Counted from the first letter of the stretch, positions 1 through 9,277 are shown. The stretch is DNA of 39,298 bases from Pseudomonadota bacterium (GCA_021804355.1 JAJZHP010000009.1:1-39298), one strand, 5' to 3'. Notes: generated by a model from the sequence alone, not told the origin. Program-made: numbers and translations.

Positions 1-394
<394 letters not shown>

Positions 395-596
395 AAAGTT
401 TAATAGCTGCTTAAGGCAACCAATCTTGGCTCAACGGAATTCAAAAACGCTCAAATGACTATTCGAGTGTTCTTGCCGTTGAAATATCTTAAAGACCATT
501 CCATCAGCAAAAACCCACACAAATTGTCTTGTCTAATCAGTTAAAGATCCAAGTCATCGATCGTCTCGATCACCTTCCCCTCAGCAGGGAGCGCGC
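395..596 (-). other. 16S rRNA precursor leader with boxA-like antitermination element
   Basis: This is the transcribed spacer between the proximal promoter and 16S. On the minus strand a boxA-like element (GATCTTTAAC, 540-549) is followed by AGACAATTTGTGTGGG, ending at 514. This closely parallels the E. coli leader boxA followed by its boxC-like TGTGTGGG. The known role is NusB/NusE binding and antitermination; that function is inferred here from position and similarity. Confidence 0.75.
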
Positions 597-624
597 ATTC
601 TACTCGCTTTCCCTACCCTGTCAA
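597..624 (-). promoter_or_regulatory. rRNA promoter P2 (proximal)
   Basis: The minus strand shows TTGACA (619-624), a 16-base spacer and TAGAAT (597-602), followed directly by the GC-rich discriminator GCGCGC. A 16-base spacer with a GC discriminator is typical of growth-rate and ppGpp-controlled rRNA promoters. Regulation is inferred from that. Confidence 0.8.
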
Positions 625-689
625 GCCTTATTTCTGCCTGACATCTCCGTTTCTGTTTGCTTGTCGCTGCACATCAGCGGAGAGCGCGC

Positions 690-717
690 ATTATAGGGGC
701 CTGATCTACGCTGTAAA
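690..717 (-). promoter_or_regulatory. rRNA promoter P1 (distal)
   Basis: The minus strand shows TTTACA (712-717), a 16-base spacer and a perfect TATAAT (690-695), followed by GCGCGC. The region from the -10 box into the start site is nearly identical to P2, 93 bp downstream. It begins only about 30 bases after the tyrS stop codon. Confidence 0.82.
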
Positions 718-747
718 GCACTTTCTTTAGCAAACTGAACTGATCGC

Positions 748-1950
748 TCACTCTTTGAGCAATACCTTAGCTATCGCCTTTTTTCCAGCCTGAATTACAT
801 GGCTTTCTCCCACACGCATGCACCAATCGCCAGCCACTTGCTGTCCATCGATATACACGACTTGTCGATTGATGACGTCTTTAGCTGCCGCTGAATTTCG
901 CACCAATCCCGCCCGATTGAGCACTGCCGCCAACGGCAGCGTATCCGCCCCTTCAGCTTGCAGTATCACTTCAGGAACCTGTTCTGGAATTTCTCCGGGG
1001 GCTAATAAATTCCCCGCGCTATGGGGCGCAGCTGCAGCTGCCTCTTTGCCATGAAAGCGCTCAACCAGCTCAAGTGCCAGCATTTTCTTGATTGCTTGCG
1101 GTGAAAGCCCCGCACTTACCTCGGCTTTAAGCTGGGCTATAGCTTCTACCGACAGAAAGCTCAATAAATCAAAATACCGCCACATCAAGGTATCAGGCAT
1201 AGACAGTAGTTTTTGATACATTTCGCCAGGAGCATCATGTATCCCTACGTAATTACCTAAGGATTTGGACATTTTTTGTATTCCATCCAGACCCTCGAGC
1301 AGCGGCAAGGTAATAATGGACTGAGGTGCCTGCCCCGCATTCTTTTGCAAGGTTCTCCCCATAAGCAGATTGAAGGTCTGATCCGTCCCTCCCAGTTCGA
1401 CATCAGCCTGCAAAGCCACCGAGTCATAACCTTGCAGCAAAGGGTACAAAAACTCATGAATGGCTATGGACTGCTGGCCCGCAAAGCGCTTGGCAAAATC
1501 ATCTCTCTCCAGCATGCGAGCCACAGGATACTGCGCCGCCAGGGCAATAAGATCGGCTGCAGACAACTGACCCATCCATGATGAATTGAATACAACACGC
1601 GTGTGTTTTTCATCCAGGATTTTGAATACTTGCTCGGCATAGGACCGGGCATTGGCTTGCACTTGCTCCTCGGTTAAGGGTTTGCGCGTAATATTCTTAC
1701 CGGTAGGATCACCAATGCGCCCGGTAAAATCTCCGATCAGAAAAATGACTTCGTGACCTAAATCCTGAAAAACCTTGAGCTTATTGATCAATACCGTATG
1801 CCCAAGATGTAAGTCAGGAGCTGTTGGATCAAATCCAGCCTTGATGCGTAAGGGCCGTCCCTCGCGCAATTTAGCCATCAATTCATCTTTCTGGATGATA
1901 CTCTCAGTGCCGCGCTCAATAAGCTGCATCTGTTGTTCTGCACTTGTCAT
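748..1950 (-). CDS. tyrS: tyrosyl-tRNA synthetase
   Basis: Cytoplasmic class I aminoacyl-tRNA synthetase that attaches tyrosine to tRNA-Tyr using ATP. The 400-residue length fits the shorter bacterial TyrRS group (TyrZ-like). The HIGH signature appears as HLGH at residues 48-51 and KMSKS at 226-230. The C-terminal ~60 residues look like the S4 RNA-binding domain. The ATG start at 1948-1950 has a purine-rich stretch upstream. The gene lies directly upstream of the rRNA promoters in the same orientation, as I recall for Pseudomonas, and is divergent from anmK with 67 bp between them. A short GCTCA/TGAGC hairpin around the stop codon lacks a U-tract, so no clear terminator separates it from the rRNA promoters. 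Confidence 0.97.
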   Translation of the reverse strand: MTSAEQQMQLIERGTESIIQKDELMAKLREGRPLRIKAGFDPTAPDLHLGHTVLINKLKVFQDLGHEVIFLIGDFTGRIGDPTGKNITRKPLTEEQVQANARSYAEQVFKILDEKHTRVVFNSSWMGQLSAADLIALAAQYPVARMLERDDFAKRFAGQQSIAIHEFLYPLLQGYDSVALQADVELGGTDQTFNLLMGRTLQKNAGQAPQSIITLPLLEGLDGIQKMSKSLGNYVGIHDAPGEMYQKLLSMPDTLMWRYFDLLSFLSVEAIAQLKAEVSAGLSPQAIKKMLALELVERFHGKEAAAAAPHSAGNLLAPGEIPEQVPEVILQAEGADTLPLAAVLNRAGLVRNSAAAKDVINRQVVYIDGQQVAGDWCMRVGESHVIQAGKKAIAKVLLKE

Positions 1951-2017
1951 CGCCTTTACACTCTCGCCAGGAGGGCCAACATTCTATCAGTCCTCGCATC
2001 ATTATCAGGAGTATTTC

Positions 2018-3130
2018 ATGCCTTCCGAACTTTATTTGGGACTCATGTCAGGCACCAGCCTGGATGCCATCGATGCCGTGCTATTAGACTGCCGCTCGCG
2101 CCCACGGCTGGTGGCCAGCCTAAGCCTACCACTGGAGCCTGAATTACGTGAAACCCTGCTGGCTCTCTGCCAGCCTGGTGATGAGGAAATTTTTCGCATG
2201 GGGATCGCGGATGTTGCTATGGCAAACGCTCTGGCGCACGCAGCGAATTGCTTGATGCAAGAGGCCGGCTGTACTCCCGATGACATCGCTGCCATCGGCA
2301 GCCATGGACAAACTGTACGTCACCACCCTGAATCAGGATTTACTCTGCAGCTAGGCGATCCCAACCTGATTGCTGAACTAACGAACTGCCATGTTGTCGC
2401 TGATTTTCGTCGTCGAGATATCGCTGCCGGCGGACAAGGCGCTCCTTTGGTACCGGCCTTTCATGCTGCCATGCTACGTCAGCCTGGCGAGCACCGCTGC
2501 GTACTCAACCTGGGAGGAATGGCTAATATCAGTTGGCTGGATGCTGATGCTCGGCGCCCCGTCCTTGGTTTTGACACTGGCCCCGCTAATGTTCTGATGG
2601 ATGGCTGGATGCAAGCACAGCTACATCAGCCCATGGACCGAAACGGGCAGCTGGCTCAACAAGGCCGCATCATCGAAACTTTTTTAGAACAACTGATGCA
2701 ACACCCCTACTTGAGTTTACCCCCCCCTAAGAGCACAGGGCGAGAAACCTTTAACCAAGCATTCCTGCAAAGCACTCTGGACTCTATGGATGGTGTATTT
2801 TCCCACCCTGATATTATGAGGACGCTGCTGGAATTTACGGCACGCAGCATAGCTCAGTCTGTACTTGATCTTGGACAACAAGGTCGGTTGATCGCCTGCG
2901 GCGGTGGCAGTTACAACCCCTTGCTGATGCAGCGCCTGCAAGCATTACTTCCCTGCTTCGTGGTAGAAACGAGTTCAGCACATGGCATAGAGCCACAATG
3001 GATGGAGGCGATGGCGTTTGCATGGCTGGCTTGGGCCCGACTGCATGGACAACCGGGCAATGTCCCTAGTGTTACCGGAGCTCGGGGCTTGCGCTGCCTG
3101 GGGGGACTCTACTCACCCACCACCGACTAA
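2018..3130 (+). CDS. anmK: anhydro-N-acetylmuramic acid kinase
   Basis: Cytoplasmic kinase of peptidoglycan recycling. It cleaves and phosphorylates 1,6-anhydroMurNAc to MurNAc-6-phosphate. The 370-residue protein has the family's N-terminal ATP-site motif [10 protein letters not shown] (residues 10-19), then [40 protein letters not shown] and [12 protein letters not shown] in the expected order. The ATG at 2018 is preceded by AGGAG; the reading frame stays open upstream into the antisense of tyrS, but that extension does not look like protein. The last four bases overlap the stop codon of convergent erpA. The M23 peptidase gene that I remember between anmK and tyrS in Pseudomonas is absent. 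Confidence 0.96.
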   Translation: MPSELYLGLMSGTSLDAIDAVLLDCRSRPRLVASLSLPLEPELRETLLALCQPGDEEIFRMGIADVAMANALAHAANCLMQEAGCTPDDIAAIGSHGQTVRHHPESGFTLQLGDPNLIAELTNCHVVADFRRRDIAAGGQGAPLVPAFHAAMLRQPGEHRCVLNLGGMANISWLDADARRPVLGFDTGPANVLMDGWMQAQLHQPMDRNGQLAQQGRIIETFLEQLMQHPYLSLPPPKSTGRETFNQAFLQSTLDSMDGVFSHPDIMRTLLEFTARSIAQSVLDLGQQGRLIACGGGSYNPLLMQRLQALLPCFVVETSSAHGIEPQWMEAMAFAWLAWARLHGQPGNVPSVTGARGLRCLGGLYSPTTD

Positions 3131-3495
3131 ACCGAAAAGGACGAACCACAACCGCAAGTGGACTGGGCATTAGGATTCTTGACAATAAAACGTGATCCTT
3201 GCAAACCTTCCGTATAGTCGACTTCGGATCCAGCCAGATACTGAAAACTTAAGGGATCAACCACCATACGTACATCGCCGTTATTAAATACTGAATCACC
3301 TTCTTTTTCAGCTTCATCGAAGGTAAACCCATAGGAAAAACCAGCGCACCCGCCCCCCGTGATATAGACCCGCAGTAATAAATTACTATTTTCTTCGCTG
3401 GCACGCAGACGACGTACTTTTTCAGCGGCAGCATCCGTCAGGGCCATGGCGTGTTCTAAAGATGACACAGCACTATCCTCTCTTAAATCCAGCAT
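3127..3495 (-). CDS. erpA: iron-sulfur cluster insertion protein ErpA
   Basis: A-type Fe-S carrier of the HesB/IscA family. It hands [4Fe-4S] clusters to apoproteins in the cytoplasm. The 122-residue protein has the three invariant cysteines: C50 in ITGGGCAGF, and C114 and C116 in the C-terminal CGCG motif. The ending [11 protein letters not shown] matches E. coli ErpA closely, and the [20 protein letters not shown] core is typical. The ATG at 3495 lacks a strong Shine-Dalgarno sequence. A long perfect palindrome (3513-3535) lies just upstream between this gene and the bactofilin gene and may control it. Convergent with anmK with overlapping stop codons. Confidence 0.96.
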   Translation of the reverse strand: MLDLREDSAVSSLEHAMALTDAAAEKVRRLRASEENSNLLLRVYITGGGCAGFSYGFTFDEAEKEGDSVFNNGDVRMVVDPLSFQYLAGSEVDYTEGLQGSRFIVKNPNAQSTCGCGSSFSV

Positions 3496-3512
3496 ACACG
3501 GATGTTATCATA

Positions 3513-3535
3513 TAACCTAGTAATTTACTAGGTTA
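3513..3535. promoter_or_regulatory. Perfect palindrome upstream of erpA (candidate operator)
   Basis: The arms TAACCTAGTAA and TTACTAGGTTA are perfectly complementary over 11 bp around a single central T. The site overlaps the bactofilin stop codon and ends 18 bp before the erpA start codon. No U-tract follows on either side, so it is less like a terminator than like a dimeric regulator site or an mRNA hairpin. The regulator is unknown. Confidence 0.6.
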
Positions 3536-3926
3536 CTGCTTCATCAGCGGATGCTTGCTGTATAGGTTTTTCTTCAAAGCGCCGCACACTACCATTGACC
3601 TGGGCACCCATCGACATTTCCATATCGTTATAATAAACCGTACCCGTGATGCGCGCCTGGGAGCATAACTCCAGATACTGACTCACATAGAGATCCCCGA
3701 GCACAACACCATTGATGATGGCATGCGGCACATGTATATCGCCCTGCACTTCACCATGAACATGCAAAATACCATCATGTGAGATGACATTTCCCTTAAG
3801 CAATCCTTCGATATGAAAGCCGCCTACGAAAGTAATCTCCCCCTGAATTTCAGCATATTTAGCCAGAAAACTATGCTCTTTATAGCTGCTTTTCAGGATG
3901 TCACGCTTACTTTTACGCCAGAACAT
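3528..3926 (-). CDS. bactofilin family polymer-forming protein
   Basis: Bactofilins form nucleotide-independent cytoskeletal polymers that often scaffold cell-wall enzymes at the membrane. The 132-residue protein has the expected right-handed beta-helix pattern: repeats such as ITFVGGFHIEGLLKGNV, HVHGEVQGDI, INGVVLGDLYV and ARITGTVYYNDMEMSMGAQVNGSV. I chose the ATG at 3926 (protein begins MFWRKSKRD) because AGGGG lies six bases upstream. Upstream in-frame ATGs at 3932 and 3950 exist but have worse spacing. It follows the coiled-coil membrane gene and precedes erpA, the same trio I remember from Pseudomonas. Function beyond the family is not visible. Confidence 0.9.
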   Translation of the reverse strand: MFWRKSKRDILKSSYKEHSFLAKYAEIQGEITFVGGFHIEGLLKGNVISHDGILHVHGEVQGDIHVPHAIINGVVLGDLYVSQYLELCSQARITGTVYYNDMEMSMGAQVNGSVRRFEEKPIQQASADEAVT

Positions 3927-3949
3927 TCCCATCCCCTCGGTCACACACA

Positions 3950-4666
3950 TCAAGCCGGCGTCAGTTCCCATTTGAACTGTTTTTCAACATGCTGTGGCCT
4001 GCTACCCTGAGATACTATCTTAATTGTCACGACTTGCGGTTGAAAACCTGCAGGCAGCACCCATTCACCAATTAAACTCTGAAAGTACTGCATATGAAAG
4101 CTGTCGTCACCGCTATGCATCACTGAGCTGGATGAGTGGCCGTGTTCCAGTCCCTGGACAGTAACCTCCATTTTTCCGCTGACCTCTCCTCCATCAGCCT
4201 GAGTTTGTGTCAATAAAATCCGGAAAGCAAAATGATAGGGTTGCGGGGTCGCATGCAAGACAAATTGTTCAATATTAAGGCCTCGCGCATTTTGCTGTGG
4301 GTTCAGGATGCGTTTGTACAACGCCACTTGCTGCTCTAAGCCGCTGATACTATCCAGCAAATCCTTATTTTGCTGTCGTAGTTGTTCAGTCGCTGCCAAA
4401 ACCATAGCTTGATCATGCTGAGCGATGGAAACCTGGTCGCGCATATGCCTAAACTGTTGTGCATAGAGGCGCACGGTTTGCCTTAACTCCAGAACTTCGT
4501 CGGGCGTTGCTCCATAACGCGCCCCACTAAAGCGCGTCCCCGCTATAAATGCCAGAGTCAACAGAATGACAACCCCCACGCCTCCACTCACCCGCATAAA
4601 CAAGGTTCGCAGTGGCCGGTAAGGGACCAGTATCAACTTCTGTAAACGTTCGCGTCGACCCGCCAC
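3950..4666 (-). CDS. membrane-anchored coiled-coil protein (DUF6776-like)
   Basis: A 238-residue protein of unknown function. The basic N-terminus (MAGRRERLQK) is followed by one membrane segment at about residues 27-45 and then by a glutamine- and leucine-rich coiled coil at about 55-118. The C-terminal half is predicted mixed beta (LNIEQFVLHATPQPYHFAFRI onward), probably periplasmic. The GTG start at 4666 lies 10 bases after the argC stop and has a weak ribosome-binding site. The next in-frame Met (residue 24) would cut into the membrane segment. It resembles the family (DUF6776, from memory) that regularly sits between argC and the bactofilin gene. A link to the bactofilin scaffold is an inference from neighbourhood only. 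Confidence 0.78.
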   Translation of the reverse strand: MAGRRERLQKLILVPYRPLRTLFMRVSGGVGVVILLTLAFIAGTRFSGARYGATPDEVLELRQTVRLYAQQFRHMRDQVSIAQHDQAMVLAATEQLRQQNKDLLDSISGLEQQVALYKRILNPQQNARGLNIEQFVLHATPQPYHFAFRILLTQTQADGGEVSGKMEVTVQGLEHGHSSSSVMHSGDDSFHMQYFQSLIGEWVLPAGFQPQVVTIKIVSQGSRPQHVEKQFKWELTPA

Positions 4667-4676
4667 GACAGTTGCT

Positions 4677-5708
4677 TCAAGGCATCAGCGGGACATGCTG
4701 CAAACCACGATTCTGCGGCAGCCCCAGCATGAGATTCATATTCTGAACAGCTTGACCAGCAGCTCCTTTGACTAGATTGTCGATCACTGACAGGATAACC
4801 AATGTTTTACCCGACAACGGCCTGTGTACAGCCAGTCGGCAAATGTTGCTGCCGCGCACACTCCGCGTTTCAGGATGAGAACCCGCAGGCATCACATCAA
4901 CCAGATCATGATGCTGGTAAAAGGTTTCATACAAAGACTGCACGTCAAAATCGGTGGGTAAAAGACGAGCGTATACCGTAGCGTGTATTCCTCTGATCAG
5001 TGGCAACAGGTGCGGAACAAAGGTCACTTCCAGTGGTTTTCCTGCATACACACTTAATTGCTGATTAATTTCAGGCAAGTGCCTGTGTCCTGATACCCCG
5101 TAGGCTTTAAAGGAATCCCCTGCCTCAGGTAAGAGCGAGCTTATATGGGCCTGCCGGCCAGCACCAGAAACACCAGACTTGCAATCCGCAATGACCCCTT
5201 CAAGGTCAATGATACCTGCTGATATTAACGGCAATAAAGCTAATTGCACCGATGTTGGGTAGCACCCCGGATTTGCAACCAGCCTGGCCTGAGCGATCAA
5301 CCCTGCGTTCACTTCGGGCAAACCATAGACTGCTTCTGGCAAAAACTCAGGGCAGGCATGCGTTTGTCCGTACCAGGCAGCCCAGGACCGGGCATCACGT
5401 AAGCGAAAATCGGCACTCAGATCGACCACCTTGATGCCTGACTTGAGCAGATCAGGCACCATATGCATGGCTACACCGTTAGGCGTGGCAAAAAATACCA
5501 AATCACAACCCTGAAGTTGCTCCAGCGTAGGTTCCGTGAACTCCAGATCCAAAAATCCACGCAAACTACTGAACATGGTTGCAACTGACACTCCTTGCTC
5601 AGAGCGGGAAGTGATGGCTTTGACCTTAACATCAGGGTGCGCCGCCAGCAAACGAAGCAGCTCTACACCGGTATAACCCGTTCCTCCGACAATCCCCACC
5701 TTAAACAT
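4677..5708 (-). CDS. argC: N-acetyl-gamma-glutamyl-phosphate reductase
   Basis: Third step of arginine biosynthesis: NADPH-dependent reduction of N-acetyl-glutamyl phosphate to the semialdehyde. The 343-residue protein begins with the Rossmann motif [18 protein letters not shown]. The catalytic cysteine is C149 in [16 protein letters not shown] and GHRHLPEI are further family signatures. I chose ATG 5708 because GGAG lies six bases upstream; the ATG at 5714 and GTG at 5720 are too close to it. A weak GATAAT box (5740-5745, minus strand) could be a -10 element. No ArgR box is evident. It is the first gene of the argC, membrane protein, bactofilin, erpA minus-strand run. Confidence 0.97.
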   Translation of the reverse strand: MFKVGIVGGTGYTGVELLRLLAAHPDVKVKAITSRSEQGVSVATMFSSLRGFLDLEFTEPTLEQLQGCDLVFFATPNGVAMHMVPDLLKSGIKVVDLSADFRLRDARSWAAWYGQTHACPEFLPEAVYGLPEVNAGLIAQARLVANPGCYPTSVQLALLPLISAGIIDLEGVIADCKSGVSGAGRQAHISSLLPEAGDSFKAYGVSGHRHLPEINQQLSVYAGKPLEVTFVPHLLPLIRGIHATVYARLLPTDFDVQSLYETFYQHHDLVDVMPAGSHPETRSVRGSNICRLAVHRPLSGKTLVILSVIDNLVKGAAGQAVQNMNLMLGLPQNRGLQHVPLMP

Positions 5709-5782
5709 ACCCATCTCCACTACAGCTTACTTAGGTGGTATTATCGGTCATGATCAGCTATTGCCGCAAACCCTGACAAAAA

Positions 5783-6772
5783 CTAGGCCATCACAGGTAT
5801 CCCTTCAACGGCGTCATCACCTAAAATCTCAAAAGCAGCCCTGTGTTGCGTTACCAAATGCCTGACGGGCAGTCCCGCACGCTCTAACCATAAGTCACAA
5901 GCCGCTACTTTGCTATTTAAACAAATATGTTCACCTCCTGGAGGATTGTCATATCGTAATGCTACGCACTCATGACGTTGGGCTGAAATAGTCCCTCTAA
6001 CCCTGATACCTTTGGCCGATGAGGCAAAGGACCACGCTAACGGTTCCCATCGGCTATGGGCCCGCAGTGCTTGTAGCATTCCATTGAGTCGAATCTCTTG
6101 CCCATCGATGCGCAATACCAACAAGGTCATCACCGGGGTCCAAAAATTTCTCCATCGCACACGTGCGGCAATGATCTCAAAAAAAACATCAGGCTCCTTA
6201 TCAAAACCAACCACTTGTCCCCATGCATAATGGTCCGTATGGCGGCTACCCCAATTATGATTTTCACTACCTACCCAATGATCGATGGGAATCAGTAACC
6301 CATTGACTTGTAAGGTACCGATAAAGCTAACCATAGGTCGTGTAGTCACTGACTTGGCCCGAGGAAAGCTCGATGTGTACCAGCGCTCAGGCAAGAGCAG
6401 CACAGGCATCGTACTTCCTTCATACCTCAAATCCCATCGTACCTCATCAGGCCCTTGTGCCTCTCCCTTGGCAATACCTGAACGCAGATATGAATCACCC
6501 CATGCTATGTCCAGGCAATTTTCTGCATATCGTCCCTCATCCAGGGGGTAGACTGACTTGGCGACATGAATCACGCGTGGTTCGTCCTGAGAGTAGACCA
6601 CCCATAGCTCCGCCAGCGCAGGTAAATGGGTGTCTTGTGGAACTAAGAGGGTATATCGGATCCAGAATGCCTCAGCACGCTTGGGATGATTCGCTCGCAA
6701 AAACCAGCTCTCGTAATGCCCACCGCGCATGCCTGGCCGGTAACGGGCGCCCTGCCATATAGCCAGACTCAT
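5783..6772 (-). CDS. CrtC/AttH-like (lipocalin-type) protein
   Basis: 329 residues, no signal peptide. MRGGHYESWFLRANHP near the N-terminus and the aromatic/His-rich core GSENHNWGSRHTDHYAWGQV resemble the AttH / hydroxyneurosporene hydratase (CrtC) / tocopherol-cyclase-like lipocalin superfamily. Members of that group add water to, or cyclise, isoprenoid chains, or bind hydrophobic ligands. The assignment rests on motif resemblance only, and the reaction here is unknown. The ATG at 6772 has GAGGA upstream and overlaps the stop of the preceding small gene (ATGA), so the two are translationally coupled. It is the last gene of the GMC operon. An exact substrate cannot be given. Confidence 0.6.
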   Translation of the reverse strand: MSLAIWQGARYRPGMRGGHYESWFLRANHPKRAEAFWIRYTLLVPQDTHLPALAELWVVYSQDEPRVIHVAKSVYPLDEGRYAENCLDIAWGDSYLRSGIAKGEAQGPDEVRWDLRYEGSTMPVLLLPERWYTSSFPRAKSVTTRPMVSFIGTLQVNGLLIPIDHWVGSENHNWGSRHTDHYAWGQVVGFDKEPDVFFEIIAARVRWRNFWTPVMTLLVLRIDGQEIRLNGMLQALRAHSRWEPLAWSFASSAKGIRVRGTISAQRHECVALRYDNPPGGEHICLNSKVAACDLWLERAGLPVRHLVTQHRAAFEILGDDAVEGIPVMA

Positions 6773-7206
6773 GGTTTTATCCTCGTTGGGGTACAATTCC
6801 AGCGCAGGGCCTGGAATGGAAAAGCCAGAATGGACTGCTGATAAACCACCTCAGCCGACCCTAAGCATTCTCCTGATGCATGAAATACCTGCATGGGACA
6901 GGTCACTAACGATGCTTTCAATCGCTGCAGTTGATAGGTTTTCTTGCCACGCAGGTAAACGAGGCCATGCTCGCCATGATTAAACACCAATTCATAGCGC
7001 GGCCCGCGCCAATGTAAGGTGAGCGTACCCCCTAAAACATAGACCTTTTCATCGAGATGAACCCGTCCTGACACGTTTCGTGGCACCGACCAATGCCATA
7101 TATGTTCCGTCGATGCAATGATTTCAAGCTGCAATGACTGTCGCGTTTTTCCCTGCCATTGCACCCAGCCCTGCAGGCTTTCATGTATTTCAAGCACACC
7201 TAGCAT
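6769..7206 (-). CDS. hypothetical protein in the GMC oxidoreductase operon
   Basis: 145 residues, not recognised. It has no signal peptide or membrane segment. It is rich in beta-forming and aromatic residues (GWVQWQGKTRQSLQLEI, EHIWHWSVP, TLTLHWRGPRYELVFNHGEHGLVYL), suggesting a small beta-sandwich or barrel. It contains two cysteines in the second half plus one near the C-terminus. The start lies 3 bp after the GMC gene stop and the end overlaps the next start by 4 bp, so all three are almost certainly one transcript. A possible role is as an accessory subunit or ligand-binding partner of the flavoprotein, inferred from context only. Confidence 0.7.
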   Translation of the reverse strand: MLGVLEIHESLQGWVQWQGKTRQSLQLEIIASTEHIWHWSVPRNVSGRVHLDEKVYVLGGTLTLHWRGPRYELVFNHGEHGLVYLRGKKTYQLQRLKASLVTCPMQVFHASGECLGSAEVVYQQSILAFPFQALRWNCTPTRIKP

Positions 7207-7209
7207 GGT

Positions 7210-9159
7210 CTATGCTCCCTCGGTTTGCAGTAATTGATCAGCCAGCAATCTTGATGCTCGCATGGCCATAGCCATGATGGTGACCTGAGGATTTGCCCCT
7301 AACGAACTAGGGACACTGGAGCCATCCATGACATAGAGTCCGGGAACTCCCCAAACCTGATGCTCCGGGTTACAAACTCCATATTGTGGGCTCGCAGCAA
7401 TTCTGGCCGTACCCAAGGGGTGATAGGCGGACATTAAAAACCGACGCTGTGAGGGATTTGTACGCCAAAAATTTTCAAGGTCATCCACATTTTCGATCAC
7501 AGCATGTTGGATCAACCCGGGGATACATACACGCGTAGCTCCTGCCGCCAGAAACAACCTGACCAGCACATCTATGCCGCGCTTAAACCTGACAAAATCA
7601 TCCTCGTTCATACGGTAGGTGATGGCAGGCCAATCCCGCTCCAAGCCCGCTCTGACTACACCCCGGGAGCTATCTTTGAGCATGACGCCAAAATATGCCG
7701 TTTGTTGATAACGAGCGATATTGGTAACCGCTCCTTCGGCGCGCCACGGACCTATCATGCCATGGAGCCAAAGTGGCGGGGTCCCCCCTTCAAAAACCAG
7801 CCCATCTTGTTCCAAATCGCGCAAACTGAGGCCTTGCGGAATGGTAGCTGCATGATTGAAATTCACTTCAGGAAAGTAGGCAGCCACCACCCCAGCCGGA
7901 TGCAGTGAAAGGTTCTTTCCCAGCCAGGGATGCCGGATGCCCTGACTGTATAATAATGTTGGTGTTATCAGCGCGCCTGCACTGATAATCGTTGCACGGG
8001 CACGAACCTTCAGCCTGACGGTTCCCTGCACATTCCTGCCCTGCGCCATTGCGCCTGCAACGCAGTTTTCATGAAACAACAGAGAATCCACGGTTAAACC
8101 CGTATATAGAAAAGCACCTGAAGCCAACGCTCGTGGTACAAAACTAACATCGGTAGACTGTTTAGCCCCTGATGGACACCCGAACAGACATAATCCCTGA
8201 CCATCACAACCCTCTGCATTGCGGGATAGCAAGGCAGGGGCTCGCATGCCCAGCACTTGGGCTCCTCTCGCGATGATGCTGAATATCTCTCCTACAAACC
8301 TGACAGATGCAGGTTGTACCTGGAGTATTTCTTCCACTGCTTGGAAATAAGGCAACATCGCTTCTTGCGTAAAATCCTTCAACCCCTGACCTTGCCAGTC
8401 TTGTAAAACCGCTTCTGGCGTACGCATACAGGTTCCAGAATTAATGGTTGTGCTACCACCAACACTGCGTCCAACTGGGATAGGTATGAGGGTAACCCCC
8501 CAGGCCAGAGTTTGAATCGCTGGCCGATACAGCTTGGCGATTAAGTGCCTGATCTCCCCGCTGAAATCTTGGCGATGGTAATAATCTCCTTCTTCAACCA
8601 TGACAACAGCTAAACCTCGACGGGCTAATTCATAAGCTGCCACAGCTCCCCCCGCCCCTGTACCCACCACCAGAACATCACATTCAAGTTCTGTCACGGA
8701 CTCCAGAGATCTCGCTGGCGTTATTTGCTGCTGCCAACGCATGGGTTCATCACCAGCTGCCGTAGCTTTTCGTGAGCAGGCCTGTATCTGTCGCTGAATA
8801 GATTCATCCTCAAGGCAAATGCTTTGCCAAGGCAGGGTCAAGACATGCAACCAGAAAGACCACGTTGAGGACTGCGACCAACGTGATAGAAATTGGCGAC
8901 GAGCCGTTAAATCAGCTCGAGAAAAACGCTGTCCTTTACCTATCCAATGGAGCAACTCTACCCCACCGAGCAGACCATGTAATGACCAGCGGCCCATCCA
9001 TGACGGGGGCGCCGTCTCCAATATAGACCTCAACTCAGCATTCATCTGCCAGCCATCACCTTCCTCTGACATCAGCCAAGCCTCGATAAACTGACGCCTT
9101 AGATAGAGCTCCTTGTCACTCCAGATCTCCTTAAACAGGTTCCTCCGTATTTTAGACAT
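7210..9159 (-). CDS. GMC-family FAD-dependent oxidoreductase
   Basis: Flavoprotein of the glucose-methanol-choline family, which oxidises alcohols. The length (649 residues) and motifs are closer to the long-chain alcohol/sterol oxidase branch than to choline dehydrogenase. An N-terminal extension of ~155 residues precedes the FAD dinucleotide motif VVGTGAGGAVAAYELA (about 163-178). Next come GRSVGGSTTINSGTCMRTP and a cysteine-rich CDGQGLCLFGCPSGAK (C318, C324, C328). Near the C-terminus SAYHPLGTARI carries the family His and DGSSVPSSLGANPQVTIMAMA the flavin-binding tail. ATG 9159 is preferred over the GTG at 9165. No signal peptide. It is the first gene of a three-gene operon divergent from the DUF2236 oxygenase gene. 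Substrate unknown. Confidence 0.9.
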   Translation of the reverse strand: MSKIRRNLFKEIWSDKELYLRRQFIEAWLMSEEGDGWQMNAELRSILETAPPSWMGRWSLHGLLGGVELLHWIGKGQRFSRADLTARRQFLSRWSQSSTWSFWLHVLTLPWQSICLEDESIQRQIQACSRKATAAGDEPMRWQQQITPARSLESVTELECDVLVVGTGAGGAVAAYELARRGLAVVMVEEGDYYHRQDFSGEIRHLIAKLYRPAIQTLAWGVTLIPIPVGRSVGGSTTINSGTCMRTPEAVLQDWQGQGLKDFTQEAMLPYFQAVEEILQVQPASVRFVGEIFSIIARGAQVLGMRAPALLSRNAEGCDGQGLCLFGCPSGAKQSTDVSFVPRALASGAFLYTGLTVDSLLFHENCVAGAMAQGRNVQGTVRLKVRARATIISAGALITPTLLYSQGIRHPWLGKNLSLHPAGVVAAYFPEVNFNHAATIPQGLSLRDLEQDGLVFEGGTPPLWLHGMIGPWRAEGAVTNIARYQQTAYFGVMLKDSSRGVVRAGLERDWPAITYRMNEDDFVRFKRGIDVLVRLFLAAGATRVCIPGLIQHAVIENVDDLENFWRTNPSQRRFLMSAYHPLGTARIAASPQYGVCNPEHQVWGVPGLYVMDGSSVPSSLGANPQVTIMAMAMRASRLLADQLLQTEGA

Positions 9160-9257
9160 GAGCACTCTGCCTCACTTGCATGGATCCCATCAATCTACCC
9201 AGGCACCCTCCAAAAAACTTGACCCAGGGCGCCAGACATAACATGGCATCACCCTAT

Positions 9258-9272
9258 CTTGATCCGATCAAG
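9258..9272. promoter_or_regulatory. Palindrome A in the GMC/oxygenase divergent region
   Basis: CTTGATC and GATCAAG form a perfect 7-bp inverted repeat around one C. It contains TTGATC (9259-9264), which could act as the -35 box of the plus-strand oxygenase gene: a 17-base spacer leads to TACATT (9282-9287). It may be an operator half of the shared regulatory region; this is inferred. Confidence 0.45.
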
Positions 9273-9277
9273 CGCAA

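Noticed and set aside
395-747. tRNA or small gene in the rRNA upstream region
   Set aside because: No cloverleaf or coding frame is seen; promoters, boxA and leader explain the stretch.
743-758. GCTCA/TGAGC hairpin at the tyrS stop as a terminator
   Set aside because: Only 5 bp and no U-tract follow on the minus strand.
1775-2017. N-terminal extension of anmK into tyrS
   Set aside because: The extension is antisense to tyrS, and the canonical AnmK start with AGGAG lies at 2018.
3513-3535. Palindrome as a Rho-independent terminator of the bactofilin gene
   Set aside because: No U-tract on either side, and the erpA gene on the same strand starts 18 bp later.
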